From positions 1 through 55,144 of the forward strand of contig JANDJZ010000369.1 of NCBI GenBank assembly GCA_027943245.1: a stretch of DNA of 55,144 nucleotides. Reading direction: 5' to 3'. Position numbers and translations under genes: made by a program. Positions 1-15,711 of the stretch are shown here, piece after piece; within the stretch, counting starts at the first letter, position 1; every line of letters begins with the position of its first letter. Source of the DNA: Acanthamoeba sp. SK_2022b (lineage: Eukaryota > Discosea > Longamoebia > Acanthamoebidae). The notes beneath the pieces were generated by a model. The model made no database searches. It saw only the letters and a list, made by a program, of their open reading frames with translations, and was not told the origin of the DNA.

Positions 1-770
1 GACCCTCCATTGGCCTGTGCCAGACTGTCTCCATTCCCATGCTCTAGTGCCACCACACAGGGGGAGGTGGGACTAACTGGGTGTGTAATCTTGCTGTGAC
101 AGTACATGGTGTTCTTGCACTTGCTGCCTGCCCTTTCCTCTTGCCTCTTCCCTCATATCTCCATCTCTAGCCCTCTGGCCAGGCAGTCACTTGGAAAGTG
201 GAGGCCCCTGCATACTTCTGGAATGCCACACCTGCTGCCTGTTGTGCAGATCTGCCCCAGCCTTGCTTATGCAGCTTTGCATCAAGCCACAAACAGCACC
301 AGTGGTGTGCACAGTGTGCCTGACCCACAACTGCTGCAGCACACTCTTCAAGCCTTTCCATCAATCCAGAATGCTTGCCACTACCAGTTCAGGTTCTTGC
401 CTGGCTCAAACATCTCCAAGCCACCTTACTACCTCAGACTGCCCCCAACAGAATAGCCAACATTGGAGCAAACATCCACCAGTTGTGTGCTGGCCATACA
501 GGGTTGCCCTTGTGTCACACAATCAGGGCAGCCTCCTCAATATCTCCATTGATGTCTAGGTGCCAGCCCTGCCAGCTGCAAAGTCACTGCATCCTCCTTA
601 TTGCTCCACATCCCTGCTTGCTGCATGGACTGTTGGGATAAAGACCATTGTCAGCCTGATAGCCTCCATCAGCAAAGCTATGTCTTTTGTTAAAGTACCT
701 CTCAACAAAGGTGCTGACAACCACGTTTTAGAAGCTCAAGGGCTGGGCAGTGCTGTATAGTGGGCCGTTG
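1..770. other. CpG-free block without a recognisable gene
   Basis: Reading base by base, I find no CG dinucleotide from position 1 to 722, although the block is about half G+C; the first CG is at 723-724. Several overlapping short ORFs exist on the plus strand but none has recognisable protein character. Sequence from about 800 onward has normal, high CpG content. The composition matches the block at about 13.1-15.6 kb and differs from every gene and intron in the window. It is probably methylated, decayed repeat DNA, but no terminal repeats or transposase motifs were seen. Confidence 0.6.
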
Positions 771-1110
771 TCACATCTTACACAAAAAGTGGTTGAGATG
801 AGAAATCAAATCGGTGTATTCTGAAGTCAGAACGCGGAGCGAACGAAAAGGGTACAAGAGAGGTACAAGAGATGTAGAAGAAGGATTGAGAAAGTCGAGG
901 CAAAAAACGGTATCGGCGACGCCTGGAGATGCTAGCACCGGCGGTGTGTTGGCCAAAAAGGAGAGGTCGGGGGGTCGCTCTCAGTGTAGATGGAAACCGC
1001 TAATGATTCGTCGGGGGGCAGGCTGGATCGCAAAGTGGGGTCTGTCGGTCGTCGCATCGGCACCGGGTCGTAGATAAATAGTGCAGTTGAGGAGGGTTCA
1101 ATCCATCATC
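771..1110. other. intergenic, probable 3' flank of the acidic protein gene
   Basis: There is no convincing coding sequence. This stretch lies downstream of the minus-strand acidic gene and has ordinary CpG content, so the change from the CpG-free block falls at about 720-800. Confidence 0.4.
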
Positions 1111-1785
1111 TTACATAAGTATACAGCAACCCTTGCCGGCGTCCTTCTCCTTGCCCTCGCCCTTGGCAGGCTTGTCGCCGCCCTTCTTGCCGTCGTCCTT
1201 AGCGGGCTTGTCGCCGCCCTTCTTGCCGTCATCCTTGTTCTTGCCACCATCCTTGGGCTTGGGGGCATCCTTGGTCTCAGAAGCCTTGGCGTCGCTGGAA
1301 TCATCATCGTCGTCATCGGACGAGGAGCTGGACTCGCCATCGTCACCCGATCCGTCGGATTCCGAAGACGAGCTGTCCTCCTCGGACGAAGACGACTCAT
1401 CATCGTCACCGCCAGAGGCAGCATCCTTGGTGGGCTCCTTGGGCGCCTTCTCGCCGCCCTCAGATGACTCCTCCTCGGATGACGAAGATTCCTCCTCCGA
1501 AGATGAAGATTCGTCCTCGTCGTCAGATTCCTCCTTGGCGGCCTCCTTCTTCTCGGCGGGGGCGGCAGCAGCGGCTTCCCTCTTGGCGGGGGCCTCCTGC
1601 TTCTCCGACTCCTCCTCCTCCTCAGAGCTGGATTCCTCCTCGGAAGACGAAGACTCCTCCTCCGATGAGGATTCCTCGTCCTTGGACTCCTTCTTGGCGT
1701 TTCCCTTCTCTTCCGTCGTCGTCTCCTCCTCAGAGCTGCTCTCCACCTCCGAAGAAGACGAGCTGCTTTCTTCCTTGTCGCTCAT
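1111..1785 (-). CDS. Ser/Glu-rich acidic protein with C-terminal CaaX box
   Basis: This is a single-exon protein of 224 residues that I cannot assign to a family. Residues 1-165 are almost entirely Ser, Glu and Asp in runs of the SSSSEEE type, which are dense casein-kinase-2-like sites, with a short Ala/Lys break near residues 66-85. The C-terminal 50 residues switch to Lys/Gly/Asp, with the segment KKGGDKPAK occurring twice. The last four residues are CILM, preceded by another Cys. This is a textbook CaaX box in which Met at X favours farnesylation, and the upstream Cys and lysines resemble a second membrane-anchoring signal. The start is the first ATG after an upstream stop. It is divergent from PEX1 with an 872-bp gap. 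A nucleolar or chaperone-like acidic protein is possible, but the CaaX ending argues for a membrane-anchored polyanion. Confidence 0.75.
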   Translation of the reverse strand: MSDKEESSSSSSEVESSSEEETTTEEKGNAKKESKDEESSSEEESSSSEEESSSEEEEESEKQEAPAKREAAAAAPAEKKEAAKEESDDEDESSSSEEESSSSEEESSEGGEKAPKEPTKDAASGGDDDESSSSEEDSSSSESDGSGDDGESSSSSDDDDDDSSDAKASETKDAPKPKDGGKNKDDGKKGGDKPAKDDGKKGGDKPAKGEGKEKDAGKGCCILM

Positions 1786-2657
1786 GTTGAAGGGTTAATG
1801 TGGTGTTGAGATGGTCTTCGGCTGCGCCCTGTTTGAATCGATAAGAGAGAATGAGAGAAGAAGTGTCAGCCCAGTCACTACGCTTCGAGAAGCTATGGAA
1901 TAGAAGTTAAGACAAGTAGACATGACAGACGCTGAAGAAAAATGCGTAACCGGGATGGCGCTCGACGGTCAAAAGATGACAAAATGATGCAATGACACTA
2001 CTAATTTCGTGTCTCACAGTGGGAAGAGTGAGAGAAGTGCGAAAGATGTGTGACACCGAGTGTAGCACTCAATAACAACAAAGAATTATCACCTATAACA
2101 TGCGACCAACGCCAAACAAACATACTAGGCACAGCGCGCAGCACAGTGACCAACTAGTGTTGTGCGCAGCGCGTGTGGAGAGCCGTACGGGTTTGTGTGA
2201 AGAGAAGATTAGCGGTCCGAAACGGGCGGCACAGACTACGCTTGCGGCTAGGCGAAAGAAGTGGCAGGGGCAGACAAGCAAAAGAATGACACCGCCCCAA
2301 ACCACAACCGCCGCGTGCGGGTCTCATTGGCTCGCGTCACCGTGCGCCCGGCAATATCCCCGGACCGAAGCCCGCTGCTGTCGCGGTTTTCGCGCCTACC
2401 CCCCCAAACGGTGACTCGCTCGCCCACATTGGTTGTCGTAATATTAATCGTCGACGTGCCTTTAATTAATTACGGAGACCGGAGACGACCTAAAAACAAA
2501 CCGGTAACGCCACGTGACATCTTTCGCCGAACCGTTGCTTGGGACAAGAAGAAAAATCATTTAAAAAATGAATGCGCGTTCCATGCCGAAAATGCCTGCT
2601 CAAGAAAGAAAAAAAAAAGAGAAACAAAAACACACGAAGAAAAAACAGAACATAAAG
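1786..2657. promoter_or_regulatory. divergent intergenic region (acidic gene / PEX1)
   Basis: This 872-bp gap separates the two divergent start codons and should hold both promoters. An E2F-like half site (TTTTCGCGCC) lies at 2387-2396 and an AT-rich stretch at about 2440-2475. No ORF here looks coding. An in-frame ATG at 2568 could extend PEX1 by 30 basic residues, but the 2658 start fits the family better. Confidence 0.4.
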
Positions 2658-9022
<6,365 letters not shown>

Positions 9023-9328
9023 TTGCTGCGCGCAGGCAAGTGTATCACGATTATGCAGTGAAACGACATTGAACATGAACATGATGAGTGTTTGAGAAGA
9101 GCAAGTGTAAACTATCGTCGCCACACACGTTGTCCCCTACTTGCGCGCATTCTGGCATATTTCACATGCCGATGATATAATCCCTATTTTTTCACGGCAC
9201 GCGGTCAAATTCTTGAGATTGCAAGATGACGTCAGCAAGCCCTTTCTTCCTTCTTTACTTGTCTGCATCGTCCGGACGTTCTCTTTCTTTCTTTCCCTCC
9301 TCCCTCCATCGTAGAAGGCTTCACCACC
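9023..9328 (+). promoter_or_regulatory. PEX1 3' flank and eS4 promoter / 5' UTR
   Basis: This 306-bp gap contains a TATA-like GATATAATCC at about 9173-9182. A long pyrimidine stretch (about 9276-9309, mainly TTTC and CCTC) lies just before the eS4 start. The pyrimidine tract resembles the 5' end of ribosomal protein transcripts, but its position relative to the transcription start is unknown. Confidence 0.4.
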
Positions 9329-10379
9329 ATGGTTCGTGACTCCCCCGTGTTGGTTTGCGCTGGCTAGCGCATTCAGATTGCGCGACTTGATTATGAGGCT
9401 TGTGCTCGAATGCTAAATCGCCGCTCTCTCCATCTCGATTATTGTAGCCTCGCGGACCCAAGAAGCACTTGAAGAGACTTAATGCCCCGTCCCACTGGAT
9501 GCTGGACAAGATGGGCGGCACCTGGGCTCCCAAGCCCTCGGCTGGTCCCCACAAGATGAGGGAGTGCTTCCCGCTCCTCATCTTGCTGAGGAACCGTCTG
9601 AAGTACGCCCTCACCAAGAAGGAGGTCACCTCCATCCTCATGCAGAGGCTTGTGAAGGTCGACGGTAAGGTCAGGACCGACCCTACTTTCCCCGCTGGCT
9701 TCCAGGGTACGTTGTCTTCTCCAACCGCCGCTCCATTTTCGCCGTTCTCTTCATTTACGCGTGTATGTTACTCCTGCAGATGTCATCACCATCGAGAAGA
9801 CCGACGAGGTGTTCCGCCTTCTCTACGACACCAAGGGTAGGTTCATTGCCCACAGGATCTCGGCTGAGGAGTCCAAGTACAAGCTCGGCAAGGTCAAGCG
9901 TGTTGAGATCGGCAAGAAGGGTATCCCCTACCTTGTGACCCACGATGGCCGCACCATCCGTTACCCCGACCCCCTCATCAAGGTCCACGACACCGTCAAG
10001 ATCGACCTCGAGACTGTACGCTCCCACGCAGTTGGCTTAAGTAATCCCGCTTTCGCTCACTATCCTGTGTTTCAATTTACAGGGCAAGATCGTTGACCAC
10101 GTCAAGTTCGAAGCTGGCAACCTCTGCATGGTCACTGCTGGTCGCAACATTGGTCGCGTCGGCCTCGTGGAGAACCGTGAGCGTCACGATGGTTCTTTCG
10201 ACATCATTCACGTCAAGGATGCTGCCGGCCAGACCTTCGCCACCCGTGGCTCGAACGTGTTCATCATCGGCCAGACCACCAAGTCGCTCGTCTCTCTCCC
10301 CAAGAGGAAGGGTATCAAGACCTCCATCATCCAGGAGCAGCAGCACCGTCTTGCCAAGGAGAAGAAGGCCAAGAAGTAA
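9329..10379 (+). CDS. RPS4: 40S ribosomal protein S4 (eS4)
   Basis: This is a small-subunit ribosomal protein. Exons are 9329-9331, 9448-9706, 9780-10015 and 10083-10379. The first coding exon is only the ATG, followed directly by GT, and the second begins [11 protein letters not shown]. The family landmarks are present: [20 protein letters not shown], the S4-like region around [20 protein letters not shown], the KOW-region segment [20 protein letters not shown], and NVFIIGQ near the C terminus. The protein ends in a basic tail, KEKKAKK. Splice phases join without a frame break and total length is about 265 residues, normal for eS4. It is convergent with POLE2, whose stop lies 180 bp away. 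Confidence 0.96.
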
Positions 10380-10558
10380 ACGATGGGGTAGCACTATCCA
10401 TTCACCACACAACCCGCGAAGATCTGAGGAGGCTCATCTTCATGTGCAAACCGAGAGGCAAAATAAATTAATCCTAAACATCACCTCTTTCTCCTTCCCC
10501 CCACAAGATTGTTTGAGGCAATAAGTTCGTGTATTGGTGAAAGTATTCGTTTCACACT

Positions 10559-13034
10559 TCAAGACGAGACCAAGAGACGACACGCGCGAGTAGATGGCGT
10601 GTAGAGCGCGACGAACGGGCTCGTGGAGAAAGACCCAGGGTTCACGATCAGCGACGACGCGTGGGTCAGCGCAAACGGCGGCGCGTTGTCCGCTGCACAA
10701 CAAGAAGAGACGATCGCGGTGAGCAAGGCAGTTGATGACCCACTCACTCCCCCCAAGCTGCCCTCCCCTCTACTCACCTAGAACGAGGAGGTCCGGCAGT
10801 GGGTCCATGTAGAGGGCCTGCACGTGATCCCAATAGACGGGCTGGGCGGCGTGGGGGAACGGCGACAGGTGGCCGGCGTCGGCGATGGTGCGCGCCGCCT
10901 GCTCGAAGCGAGGGACATCACGCGGGGCCTCCTCCTCCCCGCTATCCGCGGGGGCCACGTCGAGCGCGTAGCGAAGGAACTTGTCCTGCATGTCGCCTCG
11001 GTAGAACAGCAGCTCCTGCCCCGCGTACTTGACCCGGCACGGGTTGCTGCCCCGAATGACTTCGGCCACCGCAGCCCCCGGGCCGCTCTGCTTCCTCCTC
11101 TTCGCTCGCCTTATGCTGTCTTCTTCACCTCCCTCATCATCATCGTTGTCGTCGCTGTTCACGTCGTCTTCATCGTTGGCGTCGTCGTCTTGCTGGGACG
11201 CCTCGCCCCGTCGCTTGGCGTCGCTGTGCAGGCCTCCGCCGAGGGCGGGCGGGAGCATGATGGACGGCAAGGGATCGCGGGGCAGCGCGAACGAGGCCGT
11301 GAGCGAGGCCGGGTCAGAGGGCCCCGGCACCAGCACGAAGCGGGCGTGCGCCATGAGCGCCGGGAAACGCGAGAGCACGTCCGACAGCGGGTCGAACGGA
11401 TAGACTGTGCGCGGCTGATCCCCACCACACACGCACACATGGACGTCAGATGACTGTAGCGCGCGGGGAGGGGGAAAGGGGCGAGCGACTGGGCGACCTT
11501 GGGCGGCGCCCGAATGACGCGAGGGAAGACGTGGACGTTCTTGTTACGCGCGAAGAAGTCGCCGATGAGAACGAACAGGATCTTTTCCTTGGGCTTGTGC
11601 GTCTGGGCGTGTACATGGGGTGAGGGGGGGGGTCAGTCACCAACCGGCAAGCCGAACGCGTGCCAAATTGGGGGGGGGGGGCACCTCGATGGCCTCGGCA
11701 AAGGCTCGCAGCACAGAGTCGAGCCTCGTCATGGCGATGGCGTTGTCGATTCGGATATCGGAGAACACCACCACCATGCCCTTGTCTCCGCCGTCGCCCA
11801 TCGCTCTCTGGAAGGCGTCATCGCACGCGCGCACAAACAGACCTGTGAGCCGCAGCAATCGACACCACTCAATATGCACGCACGCACGGCACACGCGTAA
11901 AGCAGAGACGCACCGTGACGGTCTCTTCGTAGCTCATGACGTCGCACACCTGCGGAGGGGGAATATAGGGCCCGGCGTCCTTCTCCGCCGCGCCGGGGAC
12001 GTCGATCAGCTCCACGATGAGCTTATCGTCTTTCATCTTGCCCTCCACCAGCACCAGGCCGCCTTCGGTGAACAGGCGAGGTCGCTTGGCTTTCTGTTGT
12101 GACCGCGCTGGGCGTGAGATCGACGACGTGGCCGACGTCGCGAGCGCAAACGGGGGAGGGGAGAGCCACGCACCGCGTGCGAGAGGTCGATGAGCAGACG
12201 GCCGGTGGGGTCTTCGATGTGGTGGAGACCGTACTCGGCTTCGGAGAGGATGCCCATCAAGCGCCACTGGCCGCTGTAACGGCCGGCCAGCGACTCGATG
12301 GTGGTGATCGCGCCCGCGCCCACCAGGCCGTTCCCTTCTCTCAGGTGAACGTTGTACCACCACGTCCTGAACATTGACAGAGTTGCAGAGAGAGAGAGAG
12401 AGAAGGTGAAACTGATGCTTAGGTAAAAGGAGAAGGTCTGCATGCAGCACTACGTACTTGTACATGTCGATCTTTGACTGGGCCGAGCCGAGTAGCGAGC
12501 CCTTCTGGTCGTTGAGGCGTTCGACTTTGTGTCGCTTGGTGTTGTATCGCAGCCGAGGCATGGCGAGCGCGGAGACGACCTTGAACGACTCCTCTACGAG
12601 CGTGGACCGTGGCGCGGGCTGGGGAGGCGCACGAGCGGTCGTGGCGCTCTGGCTTCCATCGGCAACGAAGTCGGGATACTGCGAGCCAAGGATCTCCTCA
12701 ACGTTGAACGGCGAGGCCTTCTTGGCGGGCGCGGTTGTGGACCTAAAGGCGCGCAAGAGTTTCTGCAGCTCCTTCTTGTCAATCAAGCTTTGCTTGACTG
12801 CGCACAAGCACGAGAATAAGATGATTCGCAACCAACGGAAGGCAAGACAAGGAGAGAGGGAAGGCACGCACGTGAGGTTTTGTCGATTTTGGAGAGGAGT
12901 TGAGACAGGAATTGAGCGGGAGGAAGCTTGTATGAAGGTGCTTGAGCTACCAGATGCTGCATAGCATCCGGCGTTATAGAAAGGCCATGCAGCCGAAACG
13001 TTTGCGTGATCAGCTTCGTCGAGAGGACCGACAT
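10559..13034 (-). CDS. POLE2: DNA polymerase epsilon subunit 2 (B subunit)
   Basis: This is the non-catalytic B subunit of the leading-strand replicase, also needed for CMG helicase assembly. Exon 1 encodes MSVLSTKLITQTFRLHGLSI. The OB-fold exon (about 12175-12370) has LREGNG, TTIESLAG and LHHIEDPTGRLLIDLSHA. The calcineurin-like phosphoesterase part has VVVFSDIRIDNAIAMTRLDS, LIGDFFARNKNVHVFPRVIR, ARFVLVPGPSDPA, NPCRVKYAGQELLFYRGDM and PVYWDHVQALY. The last exon begins ADNAPPFALTHASSLIVNPG and ends LLVSS. The phosphodiesterase metal ligands are absent, as in other B subunits. An acidic insertion with a KRRK patch (about 11110-11220) lies between the LPP and NPCR segments. A palindromic E2F site lies 58 bp upstream of the start codon. 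Confidence 0.92.
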
Positions 13035-13092
13035 CTTGCCTCTCACAGATGGGCTGAAATCTTGGGAACAGATGTTTTTGGCGCGAACGACT

Positions 13093-13104
13093 TTTGGCGC
13101 CAAA
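13093..13104. promoter_or_regulatory. palindromic E2F/DP-type site upstream of POLE2
   Basis: TTTGGCGCCAAA is a perfect 12-bp palindrome matching the E2F consensus TTTSSCGC on both strands. It sits 58 bp before the POLE2 ATG. POLE2 is an S-phase gene, and replication genes are classical E2F targets in animals and plants. A second identical palindrome is at 54516-54527. Confidence 0.65.
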
Positions 13105-13718
13105 CTCGGGGTGTTGTTTGCATATTCATGGTGTTTATTGTGTGTTATTACTATAACAAACTTTTTTGATCCATATTGGTATTGTACAATTAACTTGATG
13201 AAGGCAAAAGCATATGACAGGCCATCCACACCAGCTGGTACTGCAGTACCTACACAGTTGATCCTTACTATGTTCTATATCATGGTTTCACTGCCCAGAT
13301 ACCCAGGTCTGAAGCAGGCACAAATGTGAGACATCCATATCTGCAGCACCAACCCCAACATTGTGAAACAGATTTTTCTAAACATGGCATAAGATTCTCT
13401 TGCCCACATGGCTAAACCTTGCTTAACCAGCCTGTAATCTGTATGCCCTTCTAAGTGGGAAGTATCCAGCATGGGTTGCTACAGTTGGAGTGATAATTGA
13501 ACTAATGATAAGGAAGGTGCTGGAATGTTTGTGTTGGACAGCATTGGTTGATGATGTTATTGTGGTTGTGAATACATGGAGCTTTTCATGAGCAGATCAA
13601 TTAGTTAATTATGTTGCCCCTATCACTCCATATGAGGCATTCTGTTTGCCACAGAATCCAACTGGGAACCTAATAAGGATAGTACTGTTTGGCGCCATTT
13701 TGTAGTGATTTGTTGTGG

Positions 13719-14400
13719 ACACCCCCTCCCCCACAAGCCACTAACCCTCACATGCAGGCCACAACAATGACAAGGAGACCCACTACAGGCCCTACACACC
13801 CACAGAGGTACATGCCCCCTCCCCCACAAGCCACTAACCCTCACATGCAGGCCACAACAATGATGACAACAACAAGGAGACCCACTACAGGCCCTACACG
13901 CCCACAGAGGTACATGCCCCCTCCCCCACAAGCCACTAACCCTTGTGTGCAGGCCACAACAATGATGACAACAACAAGGAGACCCACTACAGGCCCTACA
14001 CACCCACAGAGGTATGTGCCCCCTCCCCCACAAGCCACTAACCCTCACATGCAGGCCACAACAATGACAAGGAGACCCACTACAGGCCCTACACACCCAC
14101 AGAGGTATGTGCCCCCTCCCCCATAAGCCACTAACCCTTGTGTGCAGGCCACAACAATGATGATTATGACAAGGAGACCCACTACAGGCCCTATGTGCCT
14201 GCAGAGGTATGTGCCCCCTCCCCTGCAAAGCACTAAACCTTGTATGCAGGCCATGATGACAATGATGATGACAAGGAGACCCACTACAGGCCCTATGTGC
14301 CTGCAGAGGTATGTGCCCCCTCCTGTGAGCCACTAACCCTTGTGTGCAGGCCACAATGGTGATGATGATGACAAGGAGACCCACTACAGGCTGTGTTCCA
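13719..14400. repeat. seven-unit 93/102-bp minisatellite
   Basis: The unit start GCC (after GCAG) occurs at 13758, 13851, 13953, 14055, 14148, 14250 and 14350, giving spacings of 93, 102, 102, 93, 102 and 100. The length difference is an in-phase 9-bp indel in a GAT/ACA-rich stretch. Each unit has a conserved core ACAAGGAGACCCACTACAGG, then a GAG-GTATGT or GTACAT junction and a C-rich spacer ending TGCAG. Long ORFs cross the array on both strands because unit lengths are mostly multiples of three and stops are rare. Confidence 0.9.
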
Positions 14401-14519
14401 CACCAACCACATGGTGATGGATGTTGTTGAGGTGTTTGTTGTGAGTTCAACTTTCTACAGTCACTCTGGAACACCAAATGAGGTAGGCCTAAATGAGCTA
14501 CTAGCACATTAAGGCATGC

Positions 14520-14760
14520 CTCACTACTCCATCACTACTCCATCACTACTCCATCACTACACCATCACTAGAACACTATAGCAACACCACAACACCACAA
14601 CACCACCAACCCATCACAACTATACCACAACATCACCACACCACCACACCAACCCATCACAACTATACCACAACATCACCACACCACCAGACCAACACCA
14701 ACCCCCCACAACAAGATCACCACAAAATCACCACAACAACACCAACACACTACCACCACA
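14520..14760. repeat. degenerate CATCACTAC / CACAAC-rich simple array
   Basis: Short direct repeats of ATCACTACTCC (four near-copies, 14524-14565) are followed by longer imperfect repeats containing CCCATCACAACTATACCACA (two copies, about 14610 and 14652). It is not coding. Confidence 0.8.
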
Positions 14761-15711
14761 TCACCATCATACTGTTTCCCCCCTTGTGTCTAGCATTCCA
14801 TTGTTCTCCTGTCCCGCTGTTAGGGGTAACTGCCGAATTTTATTCAAAGTTTGATTTGGATAGGGCAACTCGCCATGCCCTATGGCTGTTTCCCCCCATG
14901 CAAAGACAAAAGATAATAAATTTGTGTATTTATTCATGGTAAATGTTGAACACACACATCTGTGCAGAGAGTGAAGTGATGGAGATGGTGCTGGCAGTGA
15001 GGCTAGCAATTGATTCATGGCCTATGGCAGTTGGTGCAGGTGGCACAGAGGGCGTGGAGGGTGCAGGCAGTACAGGTACGTTTCATTAAATCTAATTAAT
15101 AAGATTAAAAAGGAAGTTTCACAAATTTGCGCCTTCAGCACCCTCAGTTGCACCCTTGGGCTTGGCGATTAGCTGGAAAACTCAGAGATTGACTCAGCAA
15201 CTACTGGTTGTGATGTACACTTTGTGGTGGCAATCTTAGTACAGGCACATCCTCATGCCAGGTTGCAGGTTTCTCAGACCTATTTAAGTGATTCTGATGA
15301 ATGCTTGTGAAGCTGCCTATTTTCATGTGATTGGCTGCAGGTGCTGTGCACAGTAGATGCTGTAACCCAAGACACATCAATATGTCTCACAATGTTCATG
15401 ATGCCACATAGTCCTATTTATATGTGGACTTAATCCTCTCTCTCTCTATTGCAGAATTTTGGCCCAATATCCAATGGACAGCTGGCCAAACTCCAACCAG
15501 CACGTTGGGCTCATGAGCAGACCACCCTTTGTGTAAAATATTTTATTGTATTTAACAAGTGCCTTGTGCTGTACGAACAGTGAAGTGCGCAGAGAGAAGC
15601 TTTGAAAAGCTGCTGGAGTGAGGTGAAGCTTGGTGAGCGGCACCATTTCAGGTGCCTGCCGGTTGTGCACGAAGAAGCTTTGGTGTAGGCCCTGTTCGTC
15701 AGCCAGGTCCA

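Larger units (their letters stand above)
13110..15560. other. CpG-depleted intergenic block
   Basis: I count roughly ten CG dinucleotides from about 13190 to 15540, against dozens per kilobase in neighbouring genes. The block holds a 93/102-bp tandem array, a CAC/CAA-rich degenerate array, and otherwise unique sequence without a recognisable gene. A short motif CTGTTTCCCCCC occurs at about 14772 and again at about 14886. No transposase or reverse transcriptase motif was seen in any frame. Confidence 0.6.

Noticed and set aside
1133..1798. 221-residue Ser/Leu-rich ORF on the plus strand
   Set aside because: It is the exact antisense of the Ser/Glu repeat gene; long antisense ORFs arise from repeated GAG/TCC codons. 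The CaaX-ending minus frame is the better gene.
13719..14400. possible CRISPR array
   Set aside because: Units are near-identical over their whole length with no unique spacers, and the genome is eukaryotic. It is a minisatellite.
13623..14507. 294-residue minus-strand ORF of repeated Gly/Cys/His units
   Set aside because: It is a product of the 93/102-bp tandem array and CpG depletion. The opposite strand is also open for long stretches, and no family character or conserved start is visible.
14767..15018. 83-residue minus-strand ORF in the CpG-poor block
   Set aside because: No family resemblance, no splice context and no promoter; CpG-poor DNA has few stops in some frames.
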